A DNA stretch of 64,000 bases, from assembly GCA_052325505.1 (NCBI GenBank), contig JBKQUS010000051.1, positions 21,349 through 85,348 on the forward strand, written 5' to 3'. The DNA is from DASRLE01 sp052325505. GTDB taxonomy: Bacteria > Verrucomicrobiota > Verrucomicrobiia > Limisphaerales > Palsa-1400. This document shows, in pieces, positions 55,777-63,062 of the stretch. The notes under the pieces were generated by a model. That model searched no databases. It was not told the DNA's origin and was given only the letters and a program-made list of their open reading frames with translations. The position numbers and the translations under genes are program-made. The number at the start of each line of letters is the position of its first letter. Positions within the stretch are counted from its first letter, which is position 1.

Positions 55777-56067
55777 ATGCGCATGAAGAAAAAACCCGCC
55801 GCAAAAGCCCGCCACGCCGCGCCGCCCGTCCAGTTGCGCCTCTGGCTGATGTACCCCCCGAAACTCATCACCAACCCGACCATCTGGGAACTGGCCCGCA
55901 AATACCCTGTCGTCACCAATGTCCGCCAGGCCAGCGTCACGGACGAAATCGGCATTGTCTGCCTGGAATTGAGCGGGCAGCGACCGGACCTGAACGCGGC
56001 CATTCAATGGCTTGAAAAACAGGGCATCAAAGTCGAGCCGGTGGAAATTGGCGTCATCGAAAGCTAA
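55777..56067 (+). CDS. NIL-domain protein
   Basis: The 96-residue protein has a basic N-terminus and a ferredoxin-like NIL domain: LRLWLMYPPKLITNPTIWELARKY is split over residues 23-46, then VVTNVRQASVTDEIG and WLEKQGIKVEPV. NIL domains occur at the C-terminus of the MetN methionine ABC transporter ATPase and in homocysteine-synthesis clusters, and are thought to sense methionine or related ligands. The start at 55777 is preceded by GGAGG-like bases; 55783 is also possible. Confidence 0.82.
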   Translation: MRMKKKPAAKARHAAPPVQLRLWLMYPPKLITNPTIWELARKYPVVTNVRQASVTDEIGIVCLELSGQRPDLNAAIQWLEKQGIKVEPVEIGVIES

Positions 56068-56120
56068 AAATGTCTAGGGGTTTCACGTACGAAATTATAT
56101 TTTTTATTCTATCATGGCAC

Positions 56121-56149
56121 TTGACCGTGGTGATGAGTTGCCCTAGAGT
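56121..56149 (+). promoter_or_regulatory. Candidate promoter of the HU gene
   Basis: TTGACC (56121-56126), 17 bases, TAGAGT (56144-56149). The HU start is 84 bases downstream, after a GAGGTG ribosome site (56219-56224). The -10 hexamer is identical to the one proposed for the atpD operon. Confidence 0.45.
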
Positions 56150-56232
56150 TCTTCTGTTATCTAGACCTAAGGGCTTGAGCCTTAATGCTTAAGCCGTCGT
56201 CAGGCCGATGAGGTACTTGAGGTGAAAAGCCT

Positions 56233-56565
56233 ATGACTAAACGTGATCTGGTAATCAACATTAGCGAAGAAACGGGCATGGTTCAGCAAGAAGTGCTCAA
56301 GGTCGTGCAGAGCACTCTTGATCATATCTCCAATGCGGTGGCGAAAGGCGCCACTGTGGAACTGCGCAATTTTGGAGTGTTCGAAGTCAAGGTGCGCAAA
56401 TCGCGCATCGGGCGCAACCCGAATGAACCGGACAAGAACGTGGTGATCCCCCGCCGCGCCATAGTGAAATTCAAGCCCGGCAAGGAAATGCGCGAAGCCG
56501 TCTACAAACTGTCCCCGCAGCAAACGGCCCAGGACGGCGGCAAAGCCCAGAAACCGCAAGTTTGA
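56233..56565 (+). CDS. HU/IHF-family DNA-binding protein
   Basis: The 110-residue protein matches HU/IHF: an N-terminal helical pair (MTKRDLVINISEETGMVQQEV), VELRNFGVFEVKVRKSRIGRNP with the beta-arm, and PRRAIVKFKPGKEMREAV. A 15-residue polar tail (QQTAQDGGKAQKPQV) extends past the usual end. It bends and packs DNA as a dimer. Its stop overlaps the TTG start of purU, so the two are translated together. Confidence 0.92.
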   Translation: MTKRDLVINISEETGMVQQEVLKVVQSTLDHISNAVAKGATVELRNFGVFEVKVRKSRIGRNPNEPDKNVVIPRRAIVKFKPGKEMREAVYKLSPQQTAQDGGKAQKPQV

Positions 56566-57413
56566 CAAGCAAAGACTTTGCAGTTCTTACGGTGATTGGC
56601 CGCGATAGATCGGGTGTCGTGGCCCGCATCACCAATTTCCTCTTCGAACAACGCGCCAACATCGAGGCGCTCGAAGAACAAGTCACCCGCGGCCAATTCA
56701 GCATGACGCTCCAGGCCTCCTGGCCCGGTCGCGCCTCCTCCCGCTCCGCCATCACCGCCGGCCTGGCCAAACTCGCCCAACAGCTCGGCATGGAAATCAA
56801 AGTGCGCTGGACCGACCCCAATCGCCGCCAGCGCATGGCCATCATGGTCACCGGCGAACCGCATTGCGCCGAGGCGTTGCTGGCCGCCCTCAAATCCGGC
56901 CGCCTCAAAACCGACCCGGCCGTCATGATCTCCAACCGGCGCGACCTGGCCCCGTTGGCCAAAAAGGCAAAGCTGCCGTTTGTCTTCATTCCGTGGCAGG
57001 ACAGGACGGCGGCGGAAAAGCGCGCCTTGCGCGTGCTGGAGGAATACGAAGTGGATTTTGTCGTCCTGGCGCGGTTCATGAAGATCCTGTCGCCCAACTT
57101 CGTCTGGCGCTACAAAAACAAAATCATCAACATCCACCCTTCCCTGCTGCCAAGTTTTCCTGGCCCGCAACCCTACCGTCAGGCTTACGAGCATGGCGTC
57201 AAAATTATCGGTGTCACGGCCCATTTCGTCAGCATGCATTTGGACGAAGGCCCCATCATCGCCCAAGCTGCCACCACCATCCATCCCAACGCGACCCTGC
57301 GCGAGATCATCGCCACCGGCCAGAAACTGGAGGCCAAAGTGCTGGTCAAAGCGGTGTACCTCTACCTGGCCAGGCGCCTGGACGTCTATTGGGGCGTCGT
57401 CAAACAAGTTTGA
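56562..57413 (+). CDS. purU: Formyltetrahydrofolate deformylase
   Basis: PurU hydrolyses 10-formyl-THF to formate and THF, balancing one-carbon pools. The 283-residue protein has an N-terminal ACT domain (VLTVIGRDRSGVVARITNFL) and a C-terminal formyltransferase-like domain. Catalytic Asn/His in IINIHPSLLPSFPG and Asp in HFVSMHLDEGPII are present. The start is TTG at 56562, overlapping the HU stop (TTGA); no ATG fits the ACT domain start. Length is normal. Confidence 0.9.
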   Translation: MTSKDFAVLTVIGRDRSGVVARITNFLFEQRANIEALEEQVTRGQFSMTLQASWPGRASSRSAITAGLAKLAQQLGMEIKVRWTDPNRRQRMAIMVTGEPHCAEALLAALKSGRLKTDPAVMISNRRDLAPLAKKAKLPFVFIPWQDRTAAEKRALRVLEEYEVDFVVLARFMKILSPNFVWRYKNKIINIHPSLLPSFPGPQPYRQAYEHGVKIIGVTAHFVSMHLDEGPIIAQAATTIHPNATLREIIATGQKLEAKVLVKAVYLYLARRLDVYWGVVKQV

Positions 57414-57536
57414 TCCCCTTCCCGGGGCTGCATAAGCCAGCAGCGCAGTGGCTGGAAAGGCTCAAAAATGTTCTCGCCCTGTGTGCGAGGGCGGGTCTAA
57501 TGTCCCTCACAACACCAAAACGGAGAAATAACGGGC

Positions 57537-58028
57537 ATGAACCGAATCTACCAAGGCCGCGTCAGCCGGGTTGAAATTCCGAATCCGGGCGACAAGGAAA
57601 ACCCGTGGCAACCGCTCCCAAACTGGCAAGACATCCTCTGGCAGCACCACGAATTGTTTCAGGACGCGGTGAATTATTACATCGTAGCATTGGCGTCGCT
57701 AGGTCGTTCGCCTGATAGCCCCATGACCAAACAGCTTGATAGGATTTCCGCAGTGTGGACTTGCGTCGAAAAGCAAGGGAAGCGCCGTGAAGGGATGGGT
57801 GCCTCACTGGCGAGGAGATTTGCACTTCCAACAAATGAAGCTCCGTTGTCACGAATCATCGAGTTGGCACATGATGGCGGGTTCCCATACGCATCCGGCC
57901 CGGGATTATGGAAGCACGTCAACAGTCCGGCATTCCAGTGGAAACGATGTTCAGAAATCAATCGTCGGCGAATGGAGAAGCCACGCCTCAAAACTTCCGG
58001 TGGCGAGGAAGATAACCCCCTAACTTAA
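57537..58028 (+). pseudogene. cas12b: Remnant of cas12b (type V-B effector) with most of the gene deleted
   Basis: The 163-codon frame begins MNRIYQGRVSRVE, continues ILWQHHELFQDAVNYYIVALASL, then VWTCVEKQGKRREGMG. These match, as I recall them, the N-terminus of Opitutaceae Cas12b. Intact Cas12b is about 1100-1300 residues with a split RuvC nuclease; none of that is here. The frame is open, starts behind GGAG (57522-57525) and stops 6 bases before cas4-cas1. The native-looking spacing and acidic tail (GGEEDNPLT) suggest an internal deletion that kept both ends. It cannot cut DNA. Confidence 0.8.
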
Positions 58029-58034
58029 AACCGC

Positions 58035-59837
58035 ATGAGCGAAGCCCCGGTCCAAACCCAAGGCGGTCTTGAAATACAACCACCTTTACCGGTGCGTCGG
58101 CTTCACAACTTCATCTATTGTCCGCGACTGTTTTATTTCCAGTGGGTTGAAAACATTTTTCAGGAGAACGCGGATACGGTGGCCGGTTCTCATGCCCATC
58201 GCAATGTGGATGCGCCGTCCAGACTGGATAATCCAAAGGAGCTTGGTTTGCCGGAAGGCGCGAAGCTCCGCAGTTTGCGCCTGGAAAGCGAGTCGCTCGG
58301 CCTTATCGGCGTGGTGGATATTGTCGAAGGCGGGCCGGATGGCGCGGAGATCATTGATTACAAGCGCGGCTCGGCCCGGCGCGATGCCGAGGGCGAACGC
58401 GTTGCCAAGGAGCCGGATGCCATGCAAGTCGCCGCGCACGCGCTGCTTTTGCGCGAGCATGGCGTCAACGCGGTTCGCGGCGCGATTTATTACGCGGCGG
58501 ATAAACGGCGCGTGCCGGTGGATTTCAGCGAGGAACTTTTCCAGAAGGTTCGCAACGCGATCACCGAAGCCAGAGCCGTTGCCAACAGCGGAAGCTGCCC
58601 GCCGCCGTTGAAAAACGACGCGCGTTGTCTGTATTGCTCCGCGTATCCGATTTGTCTGCCGAATGAATCGCTTTGGTGGGCGAAACGCCGCAAGGAAACC
58701 ACGCCGGAAGGGCAGCTTCAATTCGGCTTCGCCGGCGAATCGGAAGATTCCCTGCGCGACAAGATTTTGGAGGCGCTGGATTTTGCCGCCGAGTCCACGG
58801 ACAAGGAACCCACTTTGCAACCGCCCCGCCCCGGCGGGGATGACGGCGAGGTGCTTGTGGTGCAAACGCCCGGCGCACAAATCGGCCAGCGCGGCGAGGA
58901 GTTGATTGTCAGCGTGAAAGGCGAGGACGCGCGCAAAATCCCCGGCCAGCAGGTGCGGGCGATTTATTGTTACGGCGCGGTGCAAATGACGGCGCAGGCC
59001 GCCGAGACGTGCCTGGAACTTGGGATTGATGTTTCGTATTTTTCACCGGCGGGACGGTTCATCGGTTTGTTGCGTGGATTACCCGCCAGCGGGGTTGACG
59101 CCCGGCGCGGACAGTATCGGCTGTTTGAATTGCCCGGCGTGCGGTTGCAACTGGCGCGCGAGGTCATTCGAGCCAAAATCCACAACCAGCGCGTGATGCT
59201 CATGCGCAACGGCGAAGCGCCGGAGCGGGTGTTGAGTTTGATGGCCGGCTTTCGCGACGCGACCGATTCGGCGCGGGATTTGACCACGTTGCTCGGCTTT
59301 GAAGGGAGCGCGGCGGCGCTTTATTTCGAACAGTTCGAGTCCATGTTGAAACAGCGCGAGGATTGGAAATTTGACTGGCGCGGACGCAATCGCCGTCCGC
59401 CGCGCGACCCGGTCAACGCGCTGCTCTCACTCGGCTATTCCATGCTGGCAAAGGAACTCACGGGCGTCTGCCATTCCGTCGGGCTTGACCCGTTTCTTGG
59501 TTTCATGCACCAGCCGCGCTACGGACGCCCGGCGCTGGCGCTGGATTTGATGGAGGAATTCCGCCCGCTCATTGCCGACAGCGTGGCCATCAGCCTGATC
59601 AATCGCGGCGAACTTGGCCCGGAAGATTTCATCCGCGGCGCGAACGGCACTTTCTTGAATGACCGGGGAAGAAAGCCGTTTTGGGAAGCGTGGTTTCGCC
59701 GGCTCGACGCGGAAGTGAGCCACCCGGAATTCAGCTACAAAATGGCCTATCGCCGGATGCTGGAAGTGCAGGCGCGTCAATTGTGGCGGTTCGTGCGCGG
59801 CGAGGCGCTGACCTATCATGGATTCACCACGCGATGA
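58035..59837 (+). CDS. cas4-cas1: Cas4-Cas1 fusion (CRISPR adaptation)
   Basis: The 600-residue fusion is typical of type V-B and I-U/G systems. The Cas4 part (1-215) has the RecB-type nuclease motif (Asp95, IIDYKRG with Asp108 and Lys110) and four Fe-S cysteines: Cys29 and Cys198, Cys201, Cys207. The Cas1 integrase part (270-600) keeps Glu423 (GFEGSAAA), His492 (FMHQPRYG) and Asp504/Glu507. All catalytic residues are present, so it looks functional. It trims prespacers and inserts them at the array with Cas2. Start ATG 58035; the stop overlaps cas2 by four bases. Confidence 0.95.
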   Translation: MSEAPVQTQGGLEIQPPLPVRRLHNFIYCPRLFYFQWVENIFQENADTVAGSHAHRNVDAPSRLDNPKELGLPEGAKLRSLRLESESLGLIGVVDIVEGGPDGAEIIDYKRGSARRDAEGERVAKEPDAMQVAAHALLLREHGVNAVRGAIYYAADKRRVPVDFSEELFQKVRNAITEARAVANSGSCPPPLKNDARCLYCSAYPICLPNESLWWAKRRKETTPEGQLQFGFAGESEDSLRDKILEALDFAAESTDKEPTLQPPRPGGDDGEVLVVQTPGAQIGQRGEELIVSVKGEDARKIPGQQVRAIYCYGAVQMTAQAAETCLELGIDVSYFSPAGRFIGLLRGLPASGVDARRGQYRLFELPGVRLQLAREVIRAKIHNQRVMLMRNGEAPERVLSLMAGFRDATDSARDLTTLLGFEGSAAALYFEQFESMLKQREDWKFDWRGRNRRPPRDPVNALLSLGYSMLAKELTGVCHSVGLDPFLGFMHQPRYGRPALALDLMEEFRPLIADSVAISLINRGELGPEDFIRGANGTFLNDRGRKPFWEAWFRRLDAEVSHPEFSYKMAYRRMLEVQARQLWRFVRGEALTYHGFTTR

Positions 59838-60124
59838 GCCGCATCCGCTACCTGGTCAGCTACGACATCAGCGACCCGAAACGGTTGCGCAAAGTGGCAC
59901 GCTCGCTGGAAGGCTTTGGCGCGCGCCTGCAATACTCCGTTTTTGAATGTCCAATGGACGATTTGCGTCTGGCCAAATTGAAGGCCGAACTTCAGGGCTT
60001 GTTGAACCACGACGAGAACCAGGTTTTATTTGTCTCTCTCGGTCCCAGCACAAACGACGCCAGCCTTATCATAGAGGCGATGGGATTGCCCTACGAAATG
60101 CGCTCCCGTGTGACAATAATTTGA
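59834..60124 (+). CDS. cas2: Cas2
   Basis: The 96-residue protein has the ferredoxin-like Cas2 pattern: YLVSYDISDPKRLRKVARSLEGFG, LQYSVFECPM and DENQVLFVSLG. The conserved Asp in VSYDI is present. With Cas1 it forms the spacer integration complex. The ATG overlaps the Cas1 stop (ATGA), so the module is cotranslated. The length is normal. Confidence 0.95.
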   Translation: MSRIRYLVSYDISDPKRLRKVARSLEGFGARLQYSVFECPMDDLRLAKLKAELQGLLNHDENQVLFVSLGPSTNDASLIIEAMGLPYEMRSRVTII

Positions 60125-60454
60125 TTTTCAGGCTTGCAACTTTTTCCCTAAAGGCGTTGAATATCTCCCGGCGAACAAAGCTTCGGCCTCCGCCACCGAC
60201 CAGTTAGCTTCCGCCATTGGCTAACCTTGATTTTTGAAATCGCGAACGACTGCGCCTGATTGCGGCTATGCGGGCGCGAGCGCTGAAATGCTGGCGCCCG
60301 TCCGCAAGGACGCTCGCACGAATTAAACGATTGAAAGCAAAGCTCTAACGCATGAAGACTCTGCCGACAGACTTATTGGAAATGCCTCGATGCTGTATCG
60401 CTCGCCAACAGCGGCAATTCACAGCGGAAAATGAGGCTGTTGGTAGGGGTGGGG
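60125..60454 (+). other. Leader-side region between cas2 and the CRISPR repeats
   Basis: These 330 bases have no convincing gene. They precede the first repeat and so should hold the leader. A structured, GC-rich stretch sits at 60271-60317, where CGGGCGC (60271-60277) pairs with GCGCCCG (60294-60300) and GCGAGCG (60276-60282) can pair with CGCTCGC (60311-60317). In type V-B loci the tracrRNA is often near the array, but I found no convincing complement to the repeat. Confidence 0.4.
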
Positions 60455-60560
60455 GTTTCAGTCGGCGCGAATTCAGAAATCTTGAGGCGGTATTTTGCAG
60501 CGACTCCTCCAGCGCGTCGGCAAGGTTTCAGTCGGCGCGAATTCAGAAATCTTGAGGCGG
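60455..60560 (+). CRISPR. Minimal CRISPR array: two identical 36 bp repeats, one 34 bp spacer
   Basis: Two identical 36-base repeats (GTTTCAGTCGGCGCG... to ...CTTGAGGCGG) lie at 60455-60490 and 60525-60560. They are separated by a 34-base spacer (60491-60524). Repeat length and spacer length suit type V-B. It lies 330 bases after cas2 on the same strand. Only one spacer remains, consistent with an array that has shrunk or has been idle since loss of the effector. Confidence 0.85.
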
Positions 60561-60569
60561 GAAAATCCC

Positions 60570-60655
60570 AAACGGGCGGCGGGTGAAAAGCTACGCCTCA
60601 CATTCCTGTTTAATTGCGCGTCCCAAAAGCGTAGCGATTCACCCGCCGCCCGTTT
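60570..60655. repeat. Long imperfect hairpin immediately after the CRISPR repeat
   Basis: AAACGGGCGGCGGGTGAA (60570-60587) is perfectly complementary to TTCACCCGCCGCCCGTTT (60638-60655). After a two-base mismatch the pairing continues for 7 bp (GCTACGC with GCGTAGC). The loop is about 32 bases. It begins 10 bases after the last repeat. No U-tract follows directly. Function unknown: possibly a transcript end, a small RNA or a transposon remnant. Confidence 0.7.
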
Positions 60656-60942
60656 CAAATTCATCCGCCCCTGAGATACTCCAACCCTGGGGCGCATATT
60701 TTTGGTAGCCAGCGTGCCGCGAACTGACTGACACCCGAAACATGTTACGGCTCTGTTGCGGATCGTGTTGCTGGTTAAACCCTTGAGTATCAGGGTTGTA
60801 GCGAGGGTATGAGTTTTCCAGACCTAGGTATCAATCTGCCGTCAGAAATCCTGAATCTGTGTCCATCTGTTCGTCTGTGGCCAAAACCTTCCCGGCTTCA
60901 ATCCTGTGGGTCCAGGGGTGTTCATCCTTATAGGTCTTCCAA
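60656..60942. other. Noncoding stretch with intergenic repeat copy
   Basis: I see no gene here. A 6 bp hairpin (AACCCT at 60778-60783, AGGGTT at 60792-60797) and a degenerate copy of an intergenic repeat (60862-60930, including CTGTGGGTCCAGGGG) are present. The latter recurs three times near the right end of the window. Confidence 0.5.
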
Positions 60943-61005
60943 AGTTATTCATCGGCGGCAAGGTGAGCGCAGCGGATTCATCACCGCGGCCGGCGGTGAA
61001 TAACT
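60943..61005. repeat. REP-like palindrome, copy A (left of the IS110 transposase)
   Basis: AGTTATTCATCGGCGGC at the left edge and GCCGGCGGTGAATAACT at the right edge form imperfect inverted arms around a GC-rich centre. The unit is followed by TTGCCGCGAC. Copy C at 63892-63956 has the same ends and the same following bases, so it is a dispersed genomic repeat. Bases 60943-60989 recur as a perfect inverted copy at 62518-62564. Confidence 0.75.
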
Positions 61006-61268
61006 TTGCCGCGACGGCCAAATTGATTTGTGAAAAACTCAAATTTCACCTCGAAAAGGGTGGGCGCGCTTGGCCCGGAAGACGAATGGTTCATCCTAAA
61101 CGCTCGACGTTTATTGACAGAGTTTCGCTCCGGGCCAAGTGCCTTGACGCAAAGGAATTCTCAAGAGCCTTTCGCCCGCAATCTCTCTTTGCGGTGACGA
61201 ACCACTATAAGGTTTTCCATCCGTCCAGGCCCGTGTGCCCGGTAACAAACTGAATCAAAAACAATCGC

Positions 61269-62558
61269 ATGCAAACTCAAAAAAAATTCGCCGCCACCAT
61301 CGGCCTGGACTGGGCTGACGCCCACCATGACCTCTGGCTCCAGCCCGCCGGCGGAGGCAAACCCGAACACCTCATTCTGGACCAGCAGTCAGAGGCTTTG
61401 CACTCATGGATCGCCCAGCTCCGCGCCCGGTTTAACAACCAACCCGTCGCCTTCGCCATTGAAACCTCGCGCGGACCGGTCCTTTCCGCCCTCCTGGCCT
61501 ACGACTTCATCACCGTCTTCCCCGTCAATCCCAAAGCGCTGTCCAGTTACCGCGACTCCTTTCGGGTCAGCGGGGCCAAAGACGACCGCTCCGACGCCTT
61601 GTTGTTGGAACAATACCTGCGTCACTACATGGATCAACTCAAACCCCTTTGCCCGGACACCGTCCCGACCCGCCAACTGGCCGGCTTGGTGGAGAAGCGG
61701 CGCTCCCTGGTTGATCTGCGCACCCAATTGGTCAACCAGTTGCACGCCGAACTCAAAATGTATTATCCCCTGGCCCACACCCTGCTGGATGACCTTACGG
61801 TGCCCCTGGCCGCGGCCTTTCTCAAAAAATGGCCCACCTTGGAAGCCCTGCAAAAAGCCGGCGCCCATAAGGTGCGTGCCTTCTTCTACGGCCACAATTG
61901 CCGTAGCGCCAAAAAACTCCAAGCCCGTCTGGACGCCCTGGCTGGCGCCGTGGCTTTAACCACCGATCCGGCGCTGATTGTTCCGGCCAGCCTGACCGTG
62001 CAAACTTTGGCGGGCCTGCTGGAAGTCCTGCACGACTCCATCGCCACCCTGGACCAGGAAATCAAAACCGCCATGGACTCCCATCCCGATGCCCCCATTT
62101 TCCGCAGTTTTCCCGGAGCCGGGCCGGCCCTGGCCCCGCGCTTGCTGGTGGCCTTTGGCACCCGGCGTGACCGTTTCCAGAGCGCCCAAGAGGTGCAGCA
62201 ACTCTATGGCATCGCCCCGGTCACCAAAGCCAGCGGTCAGAGTCAGGTGGTCCAAATGCGTTTTCGCTGTCCCAAGTTCGGAAAGCAAACCTTCCATGAA
62301 AATGCCGGCCAAGCCTTCAAAACAGAACCGTGGGCGCGGGCCTATTATGACCACCAGCGCAAAAGCAAAAAACATCAGGCCGCCGTCCGGGCCCTGGCCT
62401 TCAAACTCATCCGCATTTATTTCGTTTGCTGGAGGGACAGAAAAACCTATGACCCCAATACCTATATCAGCAGCCTGAAAAAACACGGCAGCACCCTGCT
62501 CCAGGCCGCGCGCAAAACCGCGGTGATGAATCCGCTGCGCTCACCTTGCCGCCGATGA
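61269..62558 (+). CDS. IS110-family transposase (DEDD)
   Basis: The 429-residue protein has the RuvC-like DEDD domain (IGLDWADAHHDLWL, VAFAIETSRGP, SGAKDDRSDALLLEQYL). The C-terminal IS116/IS110/IS902 domain carries FPGAGPALAPRLLVAFG and LYGIAPVTKASGQ, with the serine needed for recombination. Length is slightly above the usual 330-420. The last codons (MNPLRSPCRR) are formed by the inverted repeat itself, so the C-terminus may have been set by the neighbouring palindrome. It recombines DNA guided by a bridge RNA in characterised relatives. Confidence 0.9.
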   Translation: MQTQKKFAATIGLDWADAHHDLWLQPAGGGKPEHLILDQQSEALHSWIAQLRARFNNQPVAFAIETSRGPVLSALLAYDFITVFPVNPKALSSYRDSFRVSGAKDDRSDALLLEQYLRHYMDQLKPLCPDTVPTRQLAGLVEKRRSLVDLRTQLVNQLHAELKMYYPLAHTLLDDLTVPLAAAFLKKWPTLEALQKAGAHKVRAFFYGHNCRSAKKLQARLDALAGAVALTTDPALIVPASLTVQTLAGLLEVLHDSIATLDQEIKTAMDSHPDAPIFRSFPGAGPALAPRLLVAFGTRRDRFQSAQEVQQLYGIAPVTKASGQSQVVQMRFRCPKFGKQTFHENAGQAFKTEPWARAYYDHQRKSKKHQAAVRALAFKLIRIYFVCWRDRKTYDPNTYISSLKKHGSTLLQAARKTAVMNPLRSPCRR

Positions 62559-62590
62559 ATAACTATGGAAGAATCTATGGTGAATAACTC
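62518..62590. repeat. REP-like palindrome, copy B (inverted, right of the transposase)
   Basis: 62518-62564 is the exact reverse complement of 60943-60989 (47 bases). A second GGTGAATAACT end follows at 62579-62589, so two arms of the repeat are packed here. The left part codes the last residues of the transposase. Confidence 0.7.
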
Positions 62591-62879
62591 TCAACAAAAA
62601 ACATTGACGGACGACCTCAGAGCTCTGTCAAACATTCCCCTGACACTTCCTGCCTTCTCGCGGCCATCTGTTTTTTACCACAAGGAACACAAAGAACCCC
62701 TTCCATCTTTGTGATCTATGTGGTAAATCCCTCTGATCTTTGTGGTAATTCCCTGTGTCGGTCTGTGGCTGAACCCGTCTCCGCTGCCATCCTGTGGGTC
62801 CAGGGGCGTTCATCCTGTCAAAATTCCCTCTTGCGAACTTTGGCGTTTTTTCGCGGCCATCCCACTCTGCTCCACCATT
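62591..62879. repeat. Noncoding DNA with intergenic repeat copy 1
   Basis: There is no gene. The segment 62647-62827 (TTCCTGCCTTCTCGCGGCCA, ACCACAAGGAACACAAAGAA, CTGTGGGTCCAGGGGCGTT) is repeated with small changes and rotated order at 63476-63675 and 63739-63879. The text is noncoding in all frames I compared. Confidence 0.6.
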
Positions 62880-63062
62880 TCAACGCAGCAGTTCCACCAA
62901 GCCCGTTTCATCAGCAAAACTTTTTGCCAGCGGTTGATCGAGAGTTGCCAGACTGAATCCATGTTGCCGGGCGAGCGCGACAAGGTAGCGGTCGGTGATC
63001 TGATTTGCGCCGGCCATCAGATCCGTCCGCACAACGCGGTCAGCGCAACTCAACCAATCGCG
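62880..63062 (-). pseudogene. C-terminal fragment of a VapC-like PIN toxin
   Basis: Directly after the antitoxin stop, and in the same frame, about 60 codons without a start read as a PIN domain end: ANQITDRYLVALARQHGF then SLATLDQPLAKSF and ETGLVELLR. The ITDxYL-A-ALA and TLD elements carry two of the acidic residues of PIN nucleases. The first half of the toxin, with the start and the first acidic residue, is missing, so the toxin is dead. Confidence 0.7.

Larger units (their letters stand above)
60943..62564 (+). mobile_element. IS110-family element bracketed by 47 bp inverted repeats
   Basis: A transposase gene lies between perfect 47-base inverted copies, 60943-60989 and 62518-62564. 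About 260 noncoding bases (61006-61268) precede the gene, which is where IS110 elements code their bridge RNA. IS110 members normally lack terminal inverted repeats and some insert in REP sequences, so the repeats may be target REP copies rather than element ends. The true ends are not certain; no target duplication is visible. Confidence 0.5.

Noticed and set aside
57440..57515. Possible tracrRNA with GGCTCAAAAATG and a CGCCCT/AGGGCG hairpin upstream of cas12b
   Set aside because: Complementarity to the CRISPR repeat is only about five bases (CTCAA with TTGAG), too little to claim.
60352..60555. Short open frame across the first CRISPR repeat
   Set aside because: It is interrupted by repeat and spacer structure and gives a low-complexity peptide; the CRISPR reading explains the sequence.
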